Positions 8,551 through 17,223 of a stretch of DNA of 32,018 nt are shown here, in pieces. Positions within the stretch are counted from its first letter, which is position 1; each line of letters begins with the position of its first letter. The stretch comes from Bacteroidota bacterium. GTDB taxonomy: Bacteria > Bacteroidota > Bacteroidia > Cytophagales > Cyclobacteriaceae. Made by a program: the position numbers and the translations under genes. Where the stretch lies: assembly GCA_027592755.1 (NCBI GenBank), contig JAQCLE010000037.1, positions 1-32,018 of the forward strand, in the 5' to 3' direction. The notes below the pieces were generated by a model. The model did no database searches. It was not told the origin of the DNA and saw only the letters and a program-made list of their open reading frames with translations.

Positions 8551-8734
8551 ATTTTTTGGTTAGAATGGTGACTAATGGTCATATTTTATCCCTTTGGATC
8601 AAAAAATGCACTTGAGTGTGTCAAGTTCATGCACAAGTTAAACAAATCAATCCGAAAATGGTGTAAATGTGGATTCGAGATAGATTGGTTGGTTTTTTAT
8701 TCACCTGGAAGGCATCTGGCGTTGCGACAGGACC

Positions 8735-8764
8735 TTGATTTCCGACACACGAACCATATATTTA
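8735..8764 (+). promoter_or_regulatory. candidate promoter of the quinoprotein dehydrogenase gene
   Basis: TTG at 8735-8737 and TATATTTA at 8757-8764 are 19 bases apart. This fits the Bacteroidota pattern of a -33 TTG and a -7 TAnnTTTG box, with one mismatch in the -7 box. The predicted start of transcription is about 45 bases before the ATG at 8819. Confidence 0.45.
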
Positions 8765-8818
8765 CTTTTATTTCTAAAAATTCCTGTTTCTTGTCCTGTC
8801 CGCTAAAAGCCCTAATTA

Positions 8819-10948
8819 ATGAATAAGAAGACCTCTTCGGTATTTGTTTGGACAATCCTTCAGCTGTTCCTCGGCCAATGTACTCAACCGAATGAACTGT
8901 ATGAGACATGGAGTGTTTACCGTGGTGATCAAGCCAGTACCGCCTATTCTTCACTGGCTCAGATTAACAGCAAAACAGTTGGCCAGCTCCAGGTAGCCTG
9001 GGAATACCATACTGGAGATGCAAGTGATGGAAACCGATCAGCCATCCAATGCAATCCTATTTTGGCCGATGGCCGGCTCTACGTTACCTCCCCAAAGTTG
9101 AAACTCACAGCACTCAACCCCGTAACCGGCGAAGATATCTGGCAATTTGACCCCTTTAAAAACAAACAGTCTTCAGGTGTAAATCGGGGAGTCACTTATT
9201 GGGAAAATGGAGACGACAAACGAATATTATTCTCAGCGGGGCCCTACCTTTATGCCCTGAATGCTCAGGATGGTTCTTTGCTTCTGGAGTTTGGTGACAA
9301 CGGGAAAATAGACCTCCGTATCGGTTTGGGTCGGGATCCTAATAAACTCGATGTTAGCGCTACTTCTCCGGGCATTATCTACAAAGATTTAATCATACAA
9401 GGAACATCCCTAAGTGAGGGCTATGATGCTGCTCCCGGATTTGTAAGGGCCTACAATGTGTTGACAGGTGAAATCGCATGGACCTTTCACACCATCCCAC
9501 AGCCCGGAGAGTTTGGATACGACACCTGGGATGAAGAGGTTTATCAGAAAGTTGGGGGTGCAAATGCATGGGCTGGCATGAGCCTGGATGCCAAACGTGC
9601 AATTGTTTATGTGCCAACTGGTTCCATTGCATTTGATTTTTATGGTGGTTATCGAAAAGGGCCAAATCTATTTGCCAACTGCCTTCTGGCATTAAATGCA
9701 GCTACAGGAGAACGTATCTGGCATTATCAACTGGTTCATCACGACCTGTGGGACTATGACCTGCCATCTCCACCAACTTTGGTGACCGTCCGACACGAGG
9801 GGAAATTAAAAGAGGGTGTAGCCCAGATTACCAAGATGGGTATGGTGTTCCTGTTTGATCGTGAGACAGGAGAGCCATTGTTTCCCATTGAAGAACGAGC
9901 AGTTCCAAAATCCACATTGTTGGGAGAAGAATCGTGGCGTACACAACCTTTTCCGGCAAAACCGCCGCCATTTTCCCGGCAAAACTTTTCAGTAGAAGCT
10001 ATTTCTGACTTATCACCTGAGGCTCATTCCTATATAAGCAATAAAGTGAGAGATGTGAGTATGGGCCCGATTTTCAGCCCTCCGGATACGAGGGGTGTAG
10101 TTCAATTCCCGGGCACTCGGGGTGGAGGTGAGTGGGGTGGGCCTGCCTTCGATCCTGAGACTGGCATCCTATATGTGAATGCCAACGAAATCCCCATGCT
10201 GATCAAAATGAAGCCCATCGAACTGCCGGGGGCTGAGTCTCCATTACCAGACGGTGAATACATTTATGCGTTGAATAGTTGCGCCACTTGTCATGGAGCT
10301 AATCGCGAAGGTAACGGTGTGTTTCCATCACTTGTTGGCGTGTCTGAGAAGCTGACGGAAAATGAGGTGATGCAAGAGCTGCGTACTGGAAAAGGTCAGA
10401 TGCCTGCGTTTCCCAACCTGTCTGAAGAAGAGAAAGAAGCACTGGTGAGCTTTTTGTTTAATGAAACGAAGAATAGTAACCAAAACAATGGAACTGAAAA
10501 TACAAGTTCTCCCCGCTTTCGGTATGTACACGATGGCTGGAATGTATTACTGGATTCGCTTGGATACCCGGGCGTAAAACCTCCATGGGGAACCCTTAAT
10601 GCGATCGACCTGAACCAGGGTGAAATCAAGTGGAGCATCCCATTGGGTGAATACCCTGAATTGATGGAAAAGGGATTACCGGCTACGGGTACTCACAACC
10701 TTGGTGGACCAATTGTAACCGCTGGTGGTCTTGTTTTTATAGGAGCGACAAGGGATGAGAAAATTCGCGCTTTTGATAAAGAAACTGGCCGACAGGTTTG
10801 GGAATACAAACTCCCTGCCGGAGGCTATGCCACCCCGACTACCTTCGAAATTAAGGGACGCCAATTCCTGGTGATTGCTGCAGGCGGCGGCGGCAAAGTC
10901 GGTTCACCATCAGGTGATTCCTATATTGCTTTCGTACTGCCAGATTAA
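8819..10948 (+). CDS. PQQ-dependent glucose dehydrogenase-like quinoprotein with built-in haem c domain
   Basis: A 709-residue protein of the membrane glucose dehydrogenase (Gcd)-like quinoprotein group, an eight-bladed propeller that oxidises sugars or alcohols with PQQ. Family marks are YRGDQASTAYSSLAQIN at the start, ANCLLALNAATGERIWHYQ, LVHHDLWDYDLPSPPTLV, KMGMVFLFDRETGEP, GGEWGGPAFDP, GTHNLGGPIVTAGGLVFIG and AAGGGGKVG at the end. A c-type cytochrome domain is inserted at about residues 478-560, with haem-binding CATCH at 488-492 and a candidate axial Met in GQMPAF. The N-terminus is hydrophobic and ends in GQC, possibly an atypical lipobox, so the mature protein may be a lipoprotein or periplasmic. 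The haem domain suggests electrons pass internally from PQQ to haem and then to the respiratory chain. The substrate is not determined; no PQQ biosynthesis genes are nearby. Confidence 0.85.
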   Translation: MNKKTSSVFVWTILQLFLGQCTQPNELYETWSVYRGDQASTAYSSLAQINSKTVGQLQVAWEYHTGDASDGNRSAIQCNPILADGRLYVTSPKLKLTALNPVTGEDIWQFDPFKNKQSSGVNRGVTYWENGDDKRILFSAGPYLYALNAQDGSLLLEFGDNGKIDLRIGLGRDPNKLDVSATSPGIIYKDLIIQGTSLSEGYDAAPGFVRAYNVLTGEIAWTFHTIPQPGEFGYDTWDEEVYQKVGGANAWAGMSLDAKRAIVYVPTGSIAFDFYGGYRKGPNLFANCLLALNAATGERIWHYQLVHHDLWDYDLPSPPTLVTVRHEGKLKEGVAQITKMGMVFLFDRETGEPLFPIEERAVPKSTLLGEESWRTQPFPAKPPPFSRQNFSVEAISDLSPEAHSYISNKVRDVSMGPIFSPPDTRGVVQFPGTRGGGEWGGPAFDPETGILYVNANEIPMLIKMKPIELPGAESPLPDGEYIYALNSCATCHGANREGNGVFPSLVGVSEKLTENEVMQELRTGKGQMPAFPNLSEEEKEALVSFLFNETKNSNQNNGTENTSSPRFRYVHDGWNVLLDSLGYPGVKPPWGTLNAIDLNQGEIKWSIPLGEYPELMEKGLPATGTHNLGGPIVTAGGLVFIGATRDEKIRAFDKETGRQVWEYKLPAGGYATPTTFEIKGRQFLVIAAGGGGKVGSPSGDSYIAFVLPD

Positions 10949-10970
10949 ATTCCTTCAGATTAAATTCCTT
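10941..10970 (+). repeat. 15-bp perfect tandem duplication at the dehydrogenase 3' end
   Basis: CAGATTAAATTCCTT occurs twice without a gap, at 10941-10955 and 10956-10970. The first copy contains the stop codon of the quinoprotein gene. It looks like a recent slippage duplication. Confidence 0.9.
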
Positions 10971-11013
10971 GCTCAAAAGTAACGGTAAGTAATTAGTAAA
11001 ATGGAGTTGATAC

Positions 11014-11208
11014 CTATTTTCCGAATTTAGTCCAGGTGGCGAATATCACCGCGGAAAGGGAGAGCAAGAAAGAGATTAAGAGAATCAGGATATATTTCAG
11101 ATCAGAATCCCCCCCAAATTCATAAAAAAAGAAATAGATGGTAAATCCTAAACTAATTAGGCCGAATATAAAAGTCATTATTCCGGTGATTAATTTTAAA
11201 ACCATCAT
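11014..11208 (-). CDS. small two-helix membrane protein
   Basis: The gene encodes 64 residues: helix one at about residues 5-28 (KLITGIMTFIFGLISLGFTI), a short acidic loop (EFGGDSDLKY), helix two at about 38-58 (YILILLISFLLSLSAVIFA) and a short basic tail. The strand is opposite to both neighbours, and the frame has no competing open frame. No family is recognised. Two ATG codons stand at the start, and either could be used. Confidence 0.55.
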   Translation of the reverse strand: MMVLKLITGIMTFIFGLISLGFTIYFFFYEFGGDSDLKYILILLISFLLSLSAVIFATWTKFGK

Positions 11209-11252
11209 TATTTTTTTTCGAAAATCCTGATTCTCTTAAAAATCATTTTGAA

Positions 11253-11282
11253 AAAATAGCATTCTTTAAAATAGCATTCTTT
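11253..11282. repeat. 15-bp perfect tandem duplication upstream of two genes
   Basis: AAAATAGCATTCTTT is present twice in direct tandem, at 11253-11267 and 11268-11282, in the 282-base region between the divergent small membrane protein and the ABM-domain gene. It may duplicate a regulatory site, or be neutral. Confidence 0.9.
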
Positions 11283-11490
11283 GTGATGAAAGAAAATGAT
11301 CCTGATCAGTTAATCTGTTTTAAATTAAGATAGAGCATATTGAATAGGTTCGTTCTCGTAAAACAAACCTTATTCTCCCTCAGGTTAGTGTATTTTGGCT
11401 TCGACTTAACGGAAGATGTCTCAAATTCACAAATTTTGCTTTTAGAGGCTTTCAAAATCCATTATATTGCTTGAAACTAAATTAACAGAT

Positions 11491-11850
11491 ATGACTGATA
11501 ATGTATACTGGGTATTAGAACTGTCCATCAAAGATGGCCAATTGAATAACTTCCAGAAGTTGATGAATGAAATGGTAGAAGCCACAAAGCGTGATGAACC
11601 CGGAGCGCTCAATTATGAGTGGTGGCTAAGTGAGGATAAATCTGCCTGCCACATTTATGAACGATACGCCGATTCAGATGCCGCTATGGCCCACTTGGGA
11701 AATTTTGGTTCAAAGTTCGCAGAGCGTTTCATGACCTATGTGGATCCCACACGTTTTATGGTCTATGGCAAGTCTAGTGCTCAGGTAAAAGAGGCATTGG
11801 CCGGGTTTGGTGCAGTTTTCATGCAATCATTCGGAGGATTTGGGCGATAG
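11491..11850 (+). CDS. antibiotic biosynthesis monooxygenase (ABM) domain protein
   Basis: A 119-residue cytoplasmic protein with a ferredoxin-like dimeric alpha/beta barrel of the ABM type (YgiN-like quinol monooxygenases and relatives). The typical layout is visible: first strand VYWVLELSIKDGQ, helix FQKLMNEMVEATKRDEPGAL, then NYEWWLSEDKSACHIYERYAD, the helix DAAMAHLGNFGSKFAERF and the last strand RFMVYGKS. The ATG at 11491 is preferred; the frame extends to a TTG at 11467, but the eight added residues do not resemble the family. The activity is unknown: members range from quinol oxidation to haem degradation, and specific residues cannot be assigned here. Confidence 0.75.
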   Translation: MTDNVYWVLELSIKDGQLNNFQKLMNEMVEATKRDEPGALNYEWWLSEDKSACHIYERYADSDAAMAHLGNFGSKFAERFMTYVDPTRFMVYGKSSAQVKEALAGFGAVFMQSFGGFGR

Positions 11851-11900
11851 ATTATCTTATGCACTTGGAAAGGTGTGATCCATAATCTCCATGAGTTTTT

Positions 11901-11928
11901 AAAACACCAGTATTTCAGCTGGTGTTTT
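11901..11928. terminator. bidirectional intrinsic terminator
   Basis: AAAACACCAG (11901-11910) and CTGGTGTTTT (11919-11928) form a perfect 10-bp stem with an eight-base loop. A T-rich run lies on the plus-strand side and the mirror A-rich run (TTTTTAAAA) on the other. It stands between convergent genes (ABM protein and murF-alr). Confidence 0.8.
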
Positions 11929-11954
11929 AATTTCATTCCTCTTTGCAAAGACAT

Positions 11955-14408
11955 TTAAGAGGAATGAAAAACCCTTTTTACCCTGCTTCCAATGGCAGCA
12001 AGTATTTCATAGGGGATAGTTCCAATGGATTCTGATAGTGAAGATACAGGGGGTTCATTGCCAAATATGATCACATCATCACCTTCAGAAGCGTCTATTC
12101 CTGTAATATCGATCATTGACATGTCCATGCATATATTTCCAATAACCGGGGCGATTTTGCCATTGACCAAAACCTTACCAATTCCGTTACCAAAACGACG
12201 ATCATAGCCATCGGCATAGCCAATTGCGATCGTAGCAATCATTGTATCTTTTTCGGCAAAAAATGCCCTGCCGTAACCTACACTCTTACCTACATTAATC
12301 TGCCTGATTTGTGAAATTGTCGTCTGAAGGGTACTAACTGTCATCAATTGATCGTGAATATTTTTTTCAGTGCTTATTCCGTATAGTCCGATGCCCAGAC
12401 GTACCATTTCAAGCTGCATTTCAGGGAATCTTGTTATCCCTGAAGAGTTTAAAAGGTGCCTGAGCGGTTGATAGCCTATCCTGTTGATTATCATTTGACT
12501 TATCCTTTGAAACTCGTCATACTGATGTTGGGTAAACTCATCAAGTTTCCGGTCTTCAGAAGCTGCCAAATGGCTGAAAATGCTTCCAATTTTCAAGTTT
12601 GGTGCGTTGGTTAGTCGGTCGAACAAATCATCAATATGTTCTTCCTGAAAACCAAGCCTGTTCATCCCGGTTTCAATCTTTAAATGGATTTTTAGAGAGG
12701 CACCTTCTGCGATATTTTCAATTAAAGATTTCAGTTGCAGCAAGGAAAAAATTTCCGGCTCCAGGTCGTATTGGATCAGAGATTCTACCGAATCGGGAGG
12801 GGGATTCATTACCATTATTGGCGTTTTGATTCCTTTGCTCCTTAGCTCAATGCCCTCATCCACATAGGCGACGGCTAAGTAATCAGCTTTGTAATAACTC
12901 AATAAGCTTCCTATTTCAAAACTTCCTCCACCGTAGGCCAGGGCTTTCACCATCACCATTATTTTGGTATCCGGATTAAGCAGTTTCCGGTAAAAATTGA
13001 AGTTATGGACTATAGCATCAAGATTTACAACCAGTTTTGTTCCATGAGATTTCTCCTGTATGGCTCTTACAATTCTTTCAAATCGGAAAGATCTGGCGCC
13101 TTTTACAATGATTGTCTCATTCTCAAATTTCTGTTTAGATATGGTCTTTAAAAAGTCCTCGGTTGTCGAAAAGAAGACCGCAGGAATAGCAAAGGTGTCT
13201 TGTTCAGAGATGATTGACTTGCCAATACCGATCAGTCTTGAGATTTGATTAGAGGAAATAAGTCTGTTAACCTCAAGGTAAAGTTCAGAAGATTGAAGAC
13301 CTGACTGGAGAATGTCTGACAAAATCAGTGTTTTGGGAAGGGATGCAACCTGTTGATGGGCAAAATTAATGGCTATTTCAAGGCTGGCGAGGTCGTTGTT
13401 ATATGAGTCATCAATAAGATAGCAACCAAACATACCTTTTTTAAGTTCCAGCCTCATCTCAACAGGTGTGAGATGAACTATGCCATCCTTTACCTTTTCA
13501 CTGGCCATCCCCAGCAATTGAGATGCGACAATGCAGTGAAGTAAATTTTCAAGCGAAACGGGATCATTGGCATTAACATTAACTGACAAATCTGATGATT
13601 GAAGTGTTACATCATTATTATTAATGTCAAAATTGAAATTAGCCTTAATACCTTGTGCGGACCATGAAACAAACTCAGTATTGGAAAATTGAGTCTTTTT
13701 CTTCTCAATTATCTCTGCAAATCGTGTATGGTCAGCACAATAAATCACATGTGGACAGTTTTTGAAAAGCTGTAATTTCTCATCAACTTTTTGATCGATT
13801 GAAACGAAACCTTCAGCATGAGCTGGTCCGATATTGGTAAATATTCCAATATCTGGTTTAAGAATACTTTCAAGATTGGCCATCTCTCCTGGTTGGGAGA
13901 TTCCAGCTTCAAAAACTCCGATTTCGTCGTCGTCTGTTATTTGCCAGGCTGATAGTGGTACACCTATTTGTGAATTATAGCTTTTGGGGCTTTTGACTAC
14001 TTTGAAATTTCTGGCAAGTATTTGACTCAACCACTCCTTAACAATAGTCTTCCCATTGCTTCCAGTAATTGCAATAACTTTTAAATTAAATTGATCCCTG
14101 TGGTAGGCTGTAATTTGCTGAAGGGCTTTTACAGGATCCTGAACAACCAGGATGTTGCATTTTTCTAAAAGAAGGGGGTTGAATTGATAACCTTCATTGA
14201 CTATGAATTGGCGGATTCCTGACTCGTAAGCCATATCAATGAAATCATGTCCATTATGATGAATCCCATTAATTGCAAAAAATACCGCACCCAGCGCTTT
14301 TGACAGTTTCCTTGAATCAATTAGAAGATGTGACAACTGCTGATCCGAATGAACTTGAACCAAAGCGCCCCCGGTAATACCTGCAAGTTGTGAAAATAAA
14401 ATTGCCAT
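11955..14408 (-). CDS. murF-alr: MurF-alanine racemase fusion
   Basis: An 817-residue bifunctional enzyme for peptidoglycan precursor synthesis. Residues 1-450 are MurF, which adds D-Ala-D-Ala to UDP-MurNAc-tripeptide with ATP: the P-loop is ITGSNGKTIVKEW (Lys120) and FEAGISQPGEM, TNIGPAHAEGF and DDSYNNDL follow. Residues 457-817 are a PLP-dependent alanine racemase: PLP lysine Lys488 in VMVKALAYGG, the second catalytic Tyr712 in SVGYGRAF, plus GLYGIS, IGYADGYDRRFGN, GNICMDMSMID and EILAAIGSRVKR. The racemase supplies D-Ala to the pathway completed by the ligase half. This fusion is known in Bacteroidota. The start ATG directly abuts the stop codon of the upstream GNAT gene, so translation is likely coupled. 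It ends at a bidirectional terminator. Confidence 0.95.
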   Translation of the reverse strand: MAILFSQLAGITGGALVQVHSDQQLSHLLIDSRKLSKALGAVFFAINGIHHNGHDFIDMAYESGIRQFIVNEGYQFNPLLLEKCNILVVQDPVKALQQITAYHRDQFNLKVIAITGSNGKTIVKEWLSQILARNFKVVKSPKSYNSQIGVPLSAWQITDDDEIGVFEAGISQPGEMANLESILKPDIGIFTNIGPAHAEGFVSIDQKVDEKLQLFKNCPHVIYCADHTRFAEIIEKKKTQFSNTEFVSWSAQGIKANFNFDINNNDVTLQSSDLSVNVNANDPVSLENLLHCIVASQLLGMASEKVKDGIVHLTPVEMRLELKKGMFGCYLIDDSYNNDLASLEIAINFAHQQVASLPKTLILSDILQSGLQSSELYLEVNRLISSNQISRLIGIGKSIISEQDTFAIPAVFFSTTEDFLKTISKQKFENETIIVKGARSFRFERIVRAIQEKSHGTKLVVNLDAIVHNFNFYRKLLNPDTKIMVMVKALAYGGGSFEIGSLLSYYKADYLAVAYVDEGIELRSKGIKTPIMVMNPPPDSVESLIQYDLEPEIFSLLQLKSLIENIAEGASLKIHLKIETGMNRLGFQEEHIDDLFDRLTNAPNLKIGSIFSHLAASEDRKLDEFTQHQYDEFQRISQMIINRIGYQPLRHLLNSSGITRFPEMQLEMVRLGIGLYGISTEKNIHDQLMTVSTLQTTISQIRQINVGKSVGYGRAFFAEKDTMIATIAIGYADGYDRRFGNGIGKVLVNGKIAPVIGNICMDMSMIDITGIDASEGDDVIIFGNEPPVSSLSESIGTIPYEILAAIGSRVKRVFHSS

Positions 14409-15281
14409 CTATGTTAAAGGTAATTGCATTTCCAACTGAGTTAAAGAATGAATGAATCCAGTTGCACCAAGAAATTTTATTGTCTCATGGTCTCTTTTAT
14501 GAACATTGATTACCGTCAATGGCTTTAAAGATTCATTTTGCGCTTCCCGAATTAGATTAGTTCCGATTCCTTTTCTTCGGAATTGTTTTTGTACTGCAAA
14601 TTGTGATATTCGTCCCAAAGATGGTTGGAAAATTATATAGCCGACTGGTTCATTTGAAATCCAGGCTTCAAGAATACGCTCATTTTCTAAATTGTATTGT
14701 AGCTGATCGAAAGTATCACCAAAGGAAACTGATTGGTTACCAAATGTTTCATATTCAGCTTTCAAATCGACACTTTTCAATATGCTGAGATCCCTTGTTT
14801 CTTTCATCTCGACTTCATTAATCAATCTAAATGATTCGAAAATTCGTATTTTTTCAAAACCAATTTGTCTATAAGTCTTGATTGCAATCTTGTTTGTCTT
14901 CAGCACTTCAAGGACGATGGCTTGTGCTCCACTTGTTGCAATGGAAGGAATTAATATTTCATACATTTTCTTCGTTAAACCATACCCACGATGCCCAGGA
15001 ATAATCCCAGTACCACCATTGTAGGCCATCATTTTTCTGTCATAAGTATTAATCGTATGAAACAAAAACCCTACAAGTTTATCACCAGAAAAAGCACCCA
15101 TAGAATAATCAAATTCGATATTCAATTTTCTTAATAGTCGATTTGCAAATTGATGATAGGAAAGTTCAAAATTGACGGCATAATCTTCAAATGCCTCCGT
15201 GAATGATCGGTGCATCTGGGGCATGTGTTTTTGCTGAAGCAGGTAATAATGGTATGATTCAGGCACGGCAACCAATGGCAT
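14409..15281 (-). CDS. double GNAT-domain acetyltransferase
   Basis: A 290-residue protein with two GNAT folds. The N-terminal one (about 1-150) has an acetyl-CoA loop in GIIPGHRGYGLTKKMYE and the C-terminal signature TNKIAIKTYRQIGFEK. The second (about 160-290) has VQKQFRRKGIGTNLI and ETIKFLGATGF. Both CoA-binding loops (RGYG, RKGIG) look functional. The substrate is unknown. The gene lies directly before murF-alr with zero spacing, so the two form an operon. A role near cell-wall or amino-acid metabolism is possible but rests only on position. Confidence 0.85.
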   Translation of the reverse strand: MPLVAVPESYHYYLLQQKHMPQMHRSFTEAFEDYAVNFELSYHQFANRLLRKLNIEFDYSMGAFSGDKLVGFLFHTINTYDRKMMAYNGGTGIIPGHRGYGLTKKMYEILIPSIATSGAQAIVLEVLKTNKIAIKTYRQIGFEKIRIFESFRLINEVEMKETRDLSILKSVDLKAEYETFGNQSVSFGDTFDQLQYNLENERILEAWISNEPVGYIIFQPSLGRISQFAVQKQFRRKGIGTNLIREAQNESLKPLTVINVHKRDHETIKFLGATGFIHSLTQLEMQLPLT

Positions 15282-15324
15282 TTAGAACAAATAACATAGT
15301 CATAAGTTAATAGAGTAGATATCT

Positions 15325-15332
15325 CAAAACTA
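15325..15332 (-). promoter_or_regulatory. candidate -7 box of the GNAT / murF-alr operon
   Basis: On the minus strand the bases read TAGTTTTG, a full match to TAnnTTTG, about 44 bases before the GNAT start codon. No TTG stands at the usual 19-21 base distance, so only the -7 element is supported. Confidence 0.35.
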
Positions 15333-15389
15333 TTTATCAGTCAATTCAGTAAATTTTTTATTAAATTAGTCATTGGCTATTTAGATATA

Positions 15390-15725
15390 ATGCGCGTAAA
15401 ATTAAAGAAAGCGTCTCTCAGCTTAATTTTATTGATTTCAACCATGTGTATGAGCAATTTATTGCTGGCTCAAGACTCAAATGATCCTCTTTATCATGAA
15501 AGAGAAACTGAAGAGGTTATTGATAATGGCCAAATCGAATCGCGGACTTACTTTACTGAAGAAACCACTGATGATAGAGAAGGGCATAACTATTATACAG
15601 AAGTTAAAAATAAAGATTCACAGCCTTCAGCAATGCTCACATACAACTTCCTTTTTTATATGGTTTATAAGCTGAAGTTTTCTGATTCTCTTGAGGAAAC
15701 CCATGAAGAAGCAGATGACGATTAA
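15390..15725 (+). CDS. small exported acidic hypothetical protein
   Basis: The gene encodes 111 residues with a strong signal peptide (LSLILLISTMCMSNLLLAQ, cleavage after LAQ). The mature part is acidic and polar (DPLYHERETEEVIDNGQ, YFTEETTDDREGHNYY), has one short hydrophobic patch (LTYNFLFYMVYKL) and ends in an acidic tail (EETHEEADDD). No domain is recognised. It is convergent with the HisA-like gene, and the two stop codons are directly adjacent (15725/15726). Confidence 0.65.
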   Translation: MRVKLKKASLSLILLISTMCMSNLLLAQDSNDPLYHERETEEVIDNGQIESRTYFTEETTDDREGHNYYTEVKNKDSQPSAMLTYNFLFYMVYKLKFSDSLEETHEEADDD

Positions 15726-16454
15726 TCACACCGTCACCAGGAATCTCTCCAGTTCTTTCAGGGTGATTTTTCCTTCGTAATAAGCCTTCCCGAAGAGAAC
15801 ACCATAAACGCCCAACTCATTAAGTTTTTCAATATCGGCAACATTTCTAACACCGCCACTGGCAAACAAGCAAATCCCGGGAAACTTCTCCAAAATCTCC
15901 TTGTATAAATCAAAAGCTGGACCAACCAGCGTTCCATCACGATTTATATCAGTGGTCTTCAAATATTTGAGACCGCGTTCATAGAAATATTCAATGTGAT
16001 CGAAAAGAGCAATTTCAGTCTTGCGCTGCCACCCACCAATATAAAGCAGCATTTCATTATGATCCGCTGCAAGTGCAACTTTTTCTCGTCCATAAGATTG
16101 AAGCCATGATACAAAAAGATCAGAATCGTAAACAGCCATAGTGGCAGCTGTCACGCTTTCAGCGCCGTATTCAAATGCTTTTGAGATGTCACCATCGGTA
16201 TGAATACCTCCTGAAAAATTAATTTTAAGGGTCGTATGCCCAGCAATTGTTTCCAGGATATGATAGTTAACTATACTGCCTTTTTTAGCACCTTCAAGGT
16301 CAATCAGATGAATCCTTTTGATACCGTACTCCTCAAATTTTTTAGCAATATCCAAAGGGCTTTCCTTATATTCCTTTTCCTGTGAGTAGTCGCCTTTGGA
16401 AAGACGGACTGTCTTTCCATTAATTACGGATAATGATGGAACCAGCTGAATCAT
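15726..16454 (-). CDS. HisA-like TIM-barrel protein lacking the first catalytic Asp
   Basis: A 242-residue (beta/alpha)8 barrel of the HisA/HisF family. True HisA isomerises ProFAR to PRFAR in histidine synthesis using two Asp residues. Here the N-terminal motif, normally IPAIDLIDGK, reads VPSLSVINGK, so Ser9 replaces the first catalytic Asp. The phosphate-site motif DFGGGI reads NFSGGI. The second catalytic Asp (Asp131 in LAADHNE), the TTDINRDGT motif and the C-terminal phosphate loop FASGGVRNV are kept. No other his gene is near. The protein is therefore either a diverged paralogue with another sugar-phosphate-like substrate or an isomerase with altered chemistry; calling it histidine biosynthesis would be unsafe. 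It follows the two-component genes on the same strand by 76 bases. Confidence 0.8.
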   Translation of the reverse strand: MIQLVPSLSVINGKTVRLSKGDYSQEKEYKESPLDIAKKFEEYGIKRIHLIDLEGAKKGSIVNYHILETIAGHTTLKINFSGGIHTDGDISKAFEYGAESVTAATMAVYDSDLFVSWLQSYGREKVALAADHNEMLLYIGGWQRKTEIALFDHIEYFYERGLKYLKTTDINRDGTLVGPAFDLYKEILEKFPGICLFASGGVRNVADIEKLNELGVYGVLFGKAYYEGKITLKELERFLVTV

Positions 16455-16530
16455 TCTTTTAAAGAACTAAAAAATTCGCCTGAATATTAAACAATGCACT
16501 TGAAAACGAGCCTATTGAAAATTAATGAAA

Positions 16531-17223
16531 TTAATCCATCTTGACAAGCTTGAACCCATGCCCGTGGACAGTTAAAATCTGAATATTTTTATCCCTTTTG
16601 AGGTGTTTCCTCAGTTTTGTTATGTAAACATCCATACTGCGGGCATTAAAATAACTGTCGTCATGCCAAATCTTTTTTAGGGCGGTACTGCGGTCGAGCA
16701 TCTGACCCATATTGAGAGAGAGAAGCCTCAGCAGTTCATTTTCTTTTGTAGTCAGCTTTATCTCTTCTCCACCACACCTTAAAATTTGTTTTGTACTTTC
16801 AAAATGAAAGTTTCCAAACTGAAATTCCGTTTCTCCACTTTTTATTTTTTCATTGCCGACAGTTCTTCGCAGGATAGCCTTCAATCTCAGGAGGAGCTCT
16901 TCCATGCTAAATGGCTTGGTAAGGAAATCATCAGCCCCCAGCCTAAATCCCTCAATGGTATCCTCTTTCATTGACTTAGCGGTTAGAAATACAATTGGTA
17001 TTTGCTTGTCCGATACCCGAATTTCTCTTGCAAGGGTAAAACCGTCTTTCTTTGGCATCATTATGTCAAGTATGCAAAGATCAAATACATCACTATGGAA
17101 TGTCTTAGAACCTATATCTCCATCAGCACAGAGTACTGTTTCATATCCCTTAAGCTCCAGGTATTCTCTTAAAACCTGGCCGAGATTGGCGTCGTCTTCA
17201 ACAATCAGTAGCTTATATTTTTC
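16531..17223 (-). CDS. OmpR-family response regulator, RprY-like
   Basis: A 230-residue response regulator. The receiver domain has Glu/Asp-Asp in VEDDAN, phospho-acceptor Asp54 in LDIMMPKKDG, Thr82 in FLTAKS and Lys104 in LTKPFS. The C-terminal winged helix is of the OmpR/PhoB type, with LTTKENELLRLL, the recognition segment FNARSMDVYITKLRKHL and the wing TVHGHGFKL. The start at 17223 is chosen because the domain begins directly there (MEKYKLLIVEDD); upstream codons lie inside the kinase gene. It overlaps the end of the kinase gene by 11 bases, so the two are translated together. The pair resembles the Bacteroides RprX/RprY system. Confidence 0.9.
   Translation of the reverse strand, partial: EKYKLLIVEDDANLGQVLREYLELKGYETVLCADGDIGSKTFHSDVFDLCILDIMMPKKDGFTLAREIRVSDKQIPIVFLTAKSMKEDTIEGFRLGADDFLTKPFSMEELLLRLKAILRRTVGNEKIKSGETEFQFGNFHFESTKQILRCGGEEIKLTTKENELLRLLSLNMGQMLDRSTALKKIWHDDSYFNARSMDVYITKLRKHLKRDKNIQILTVHGHGFKLVKMD

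Noticed and set aside
8575-8826. An 83-codon plus-strand frame before the quinoprotein gene
   Set aside because: It overlaps the dehydrogenase start and contains the candidate promoter; the composition is Cys/Phe-rich with no family pattern.
11386-11400. Promoter at TATTTTGG before the ABM-domain gene
   Set aside because: The spacing inside the box is one base short and there is no TTG at the expected upstream distance.
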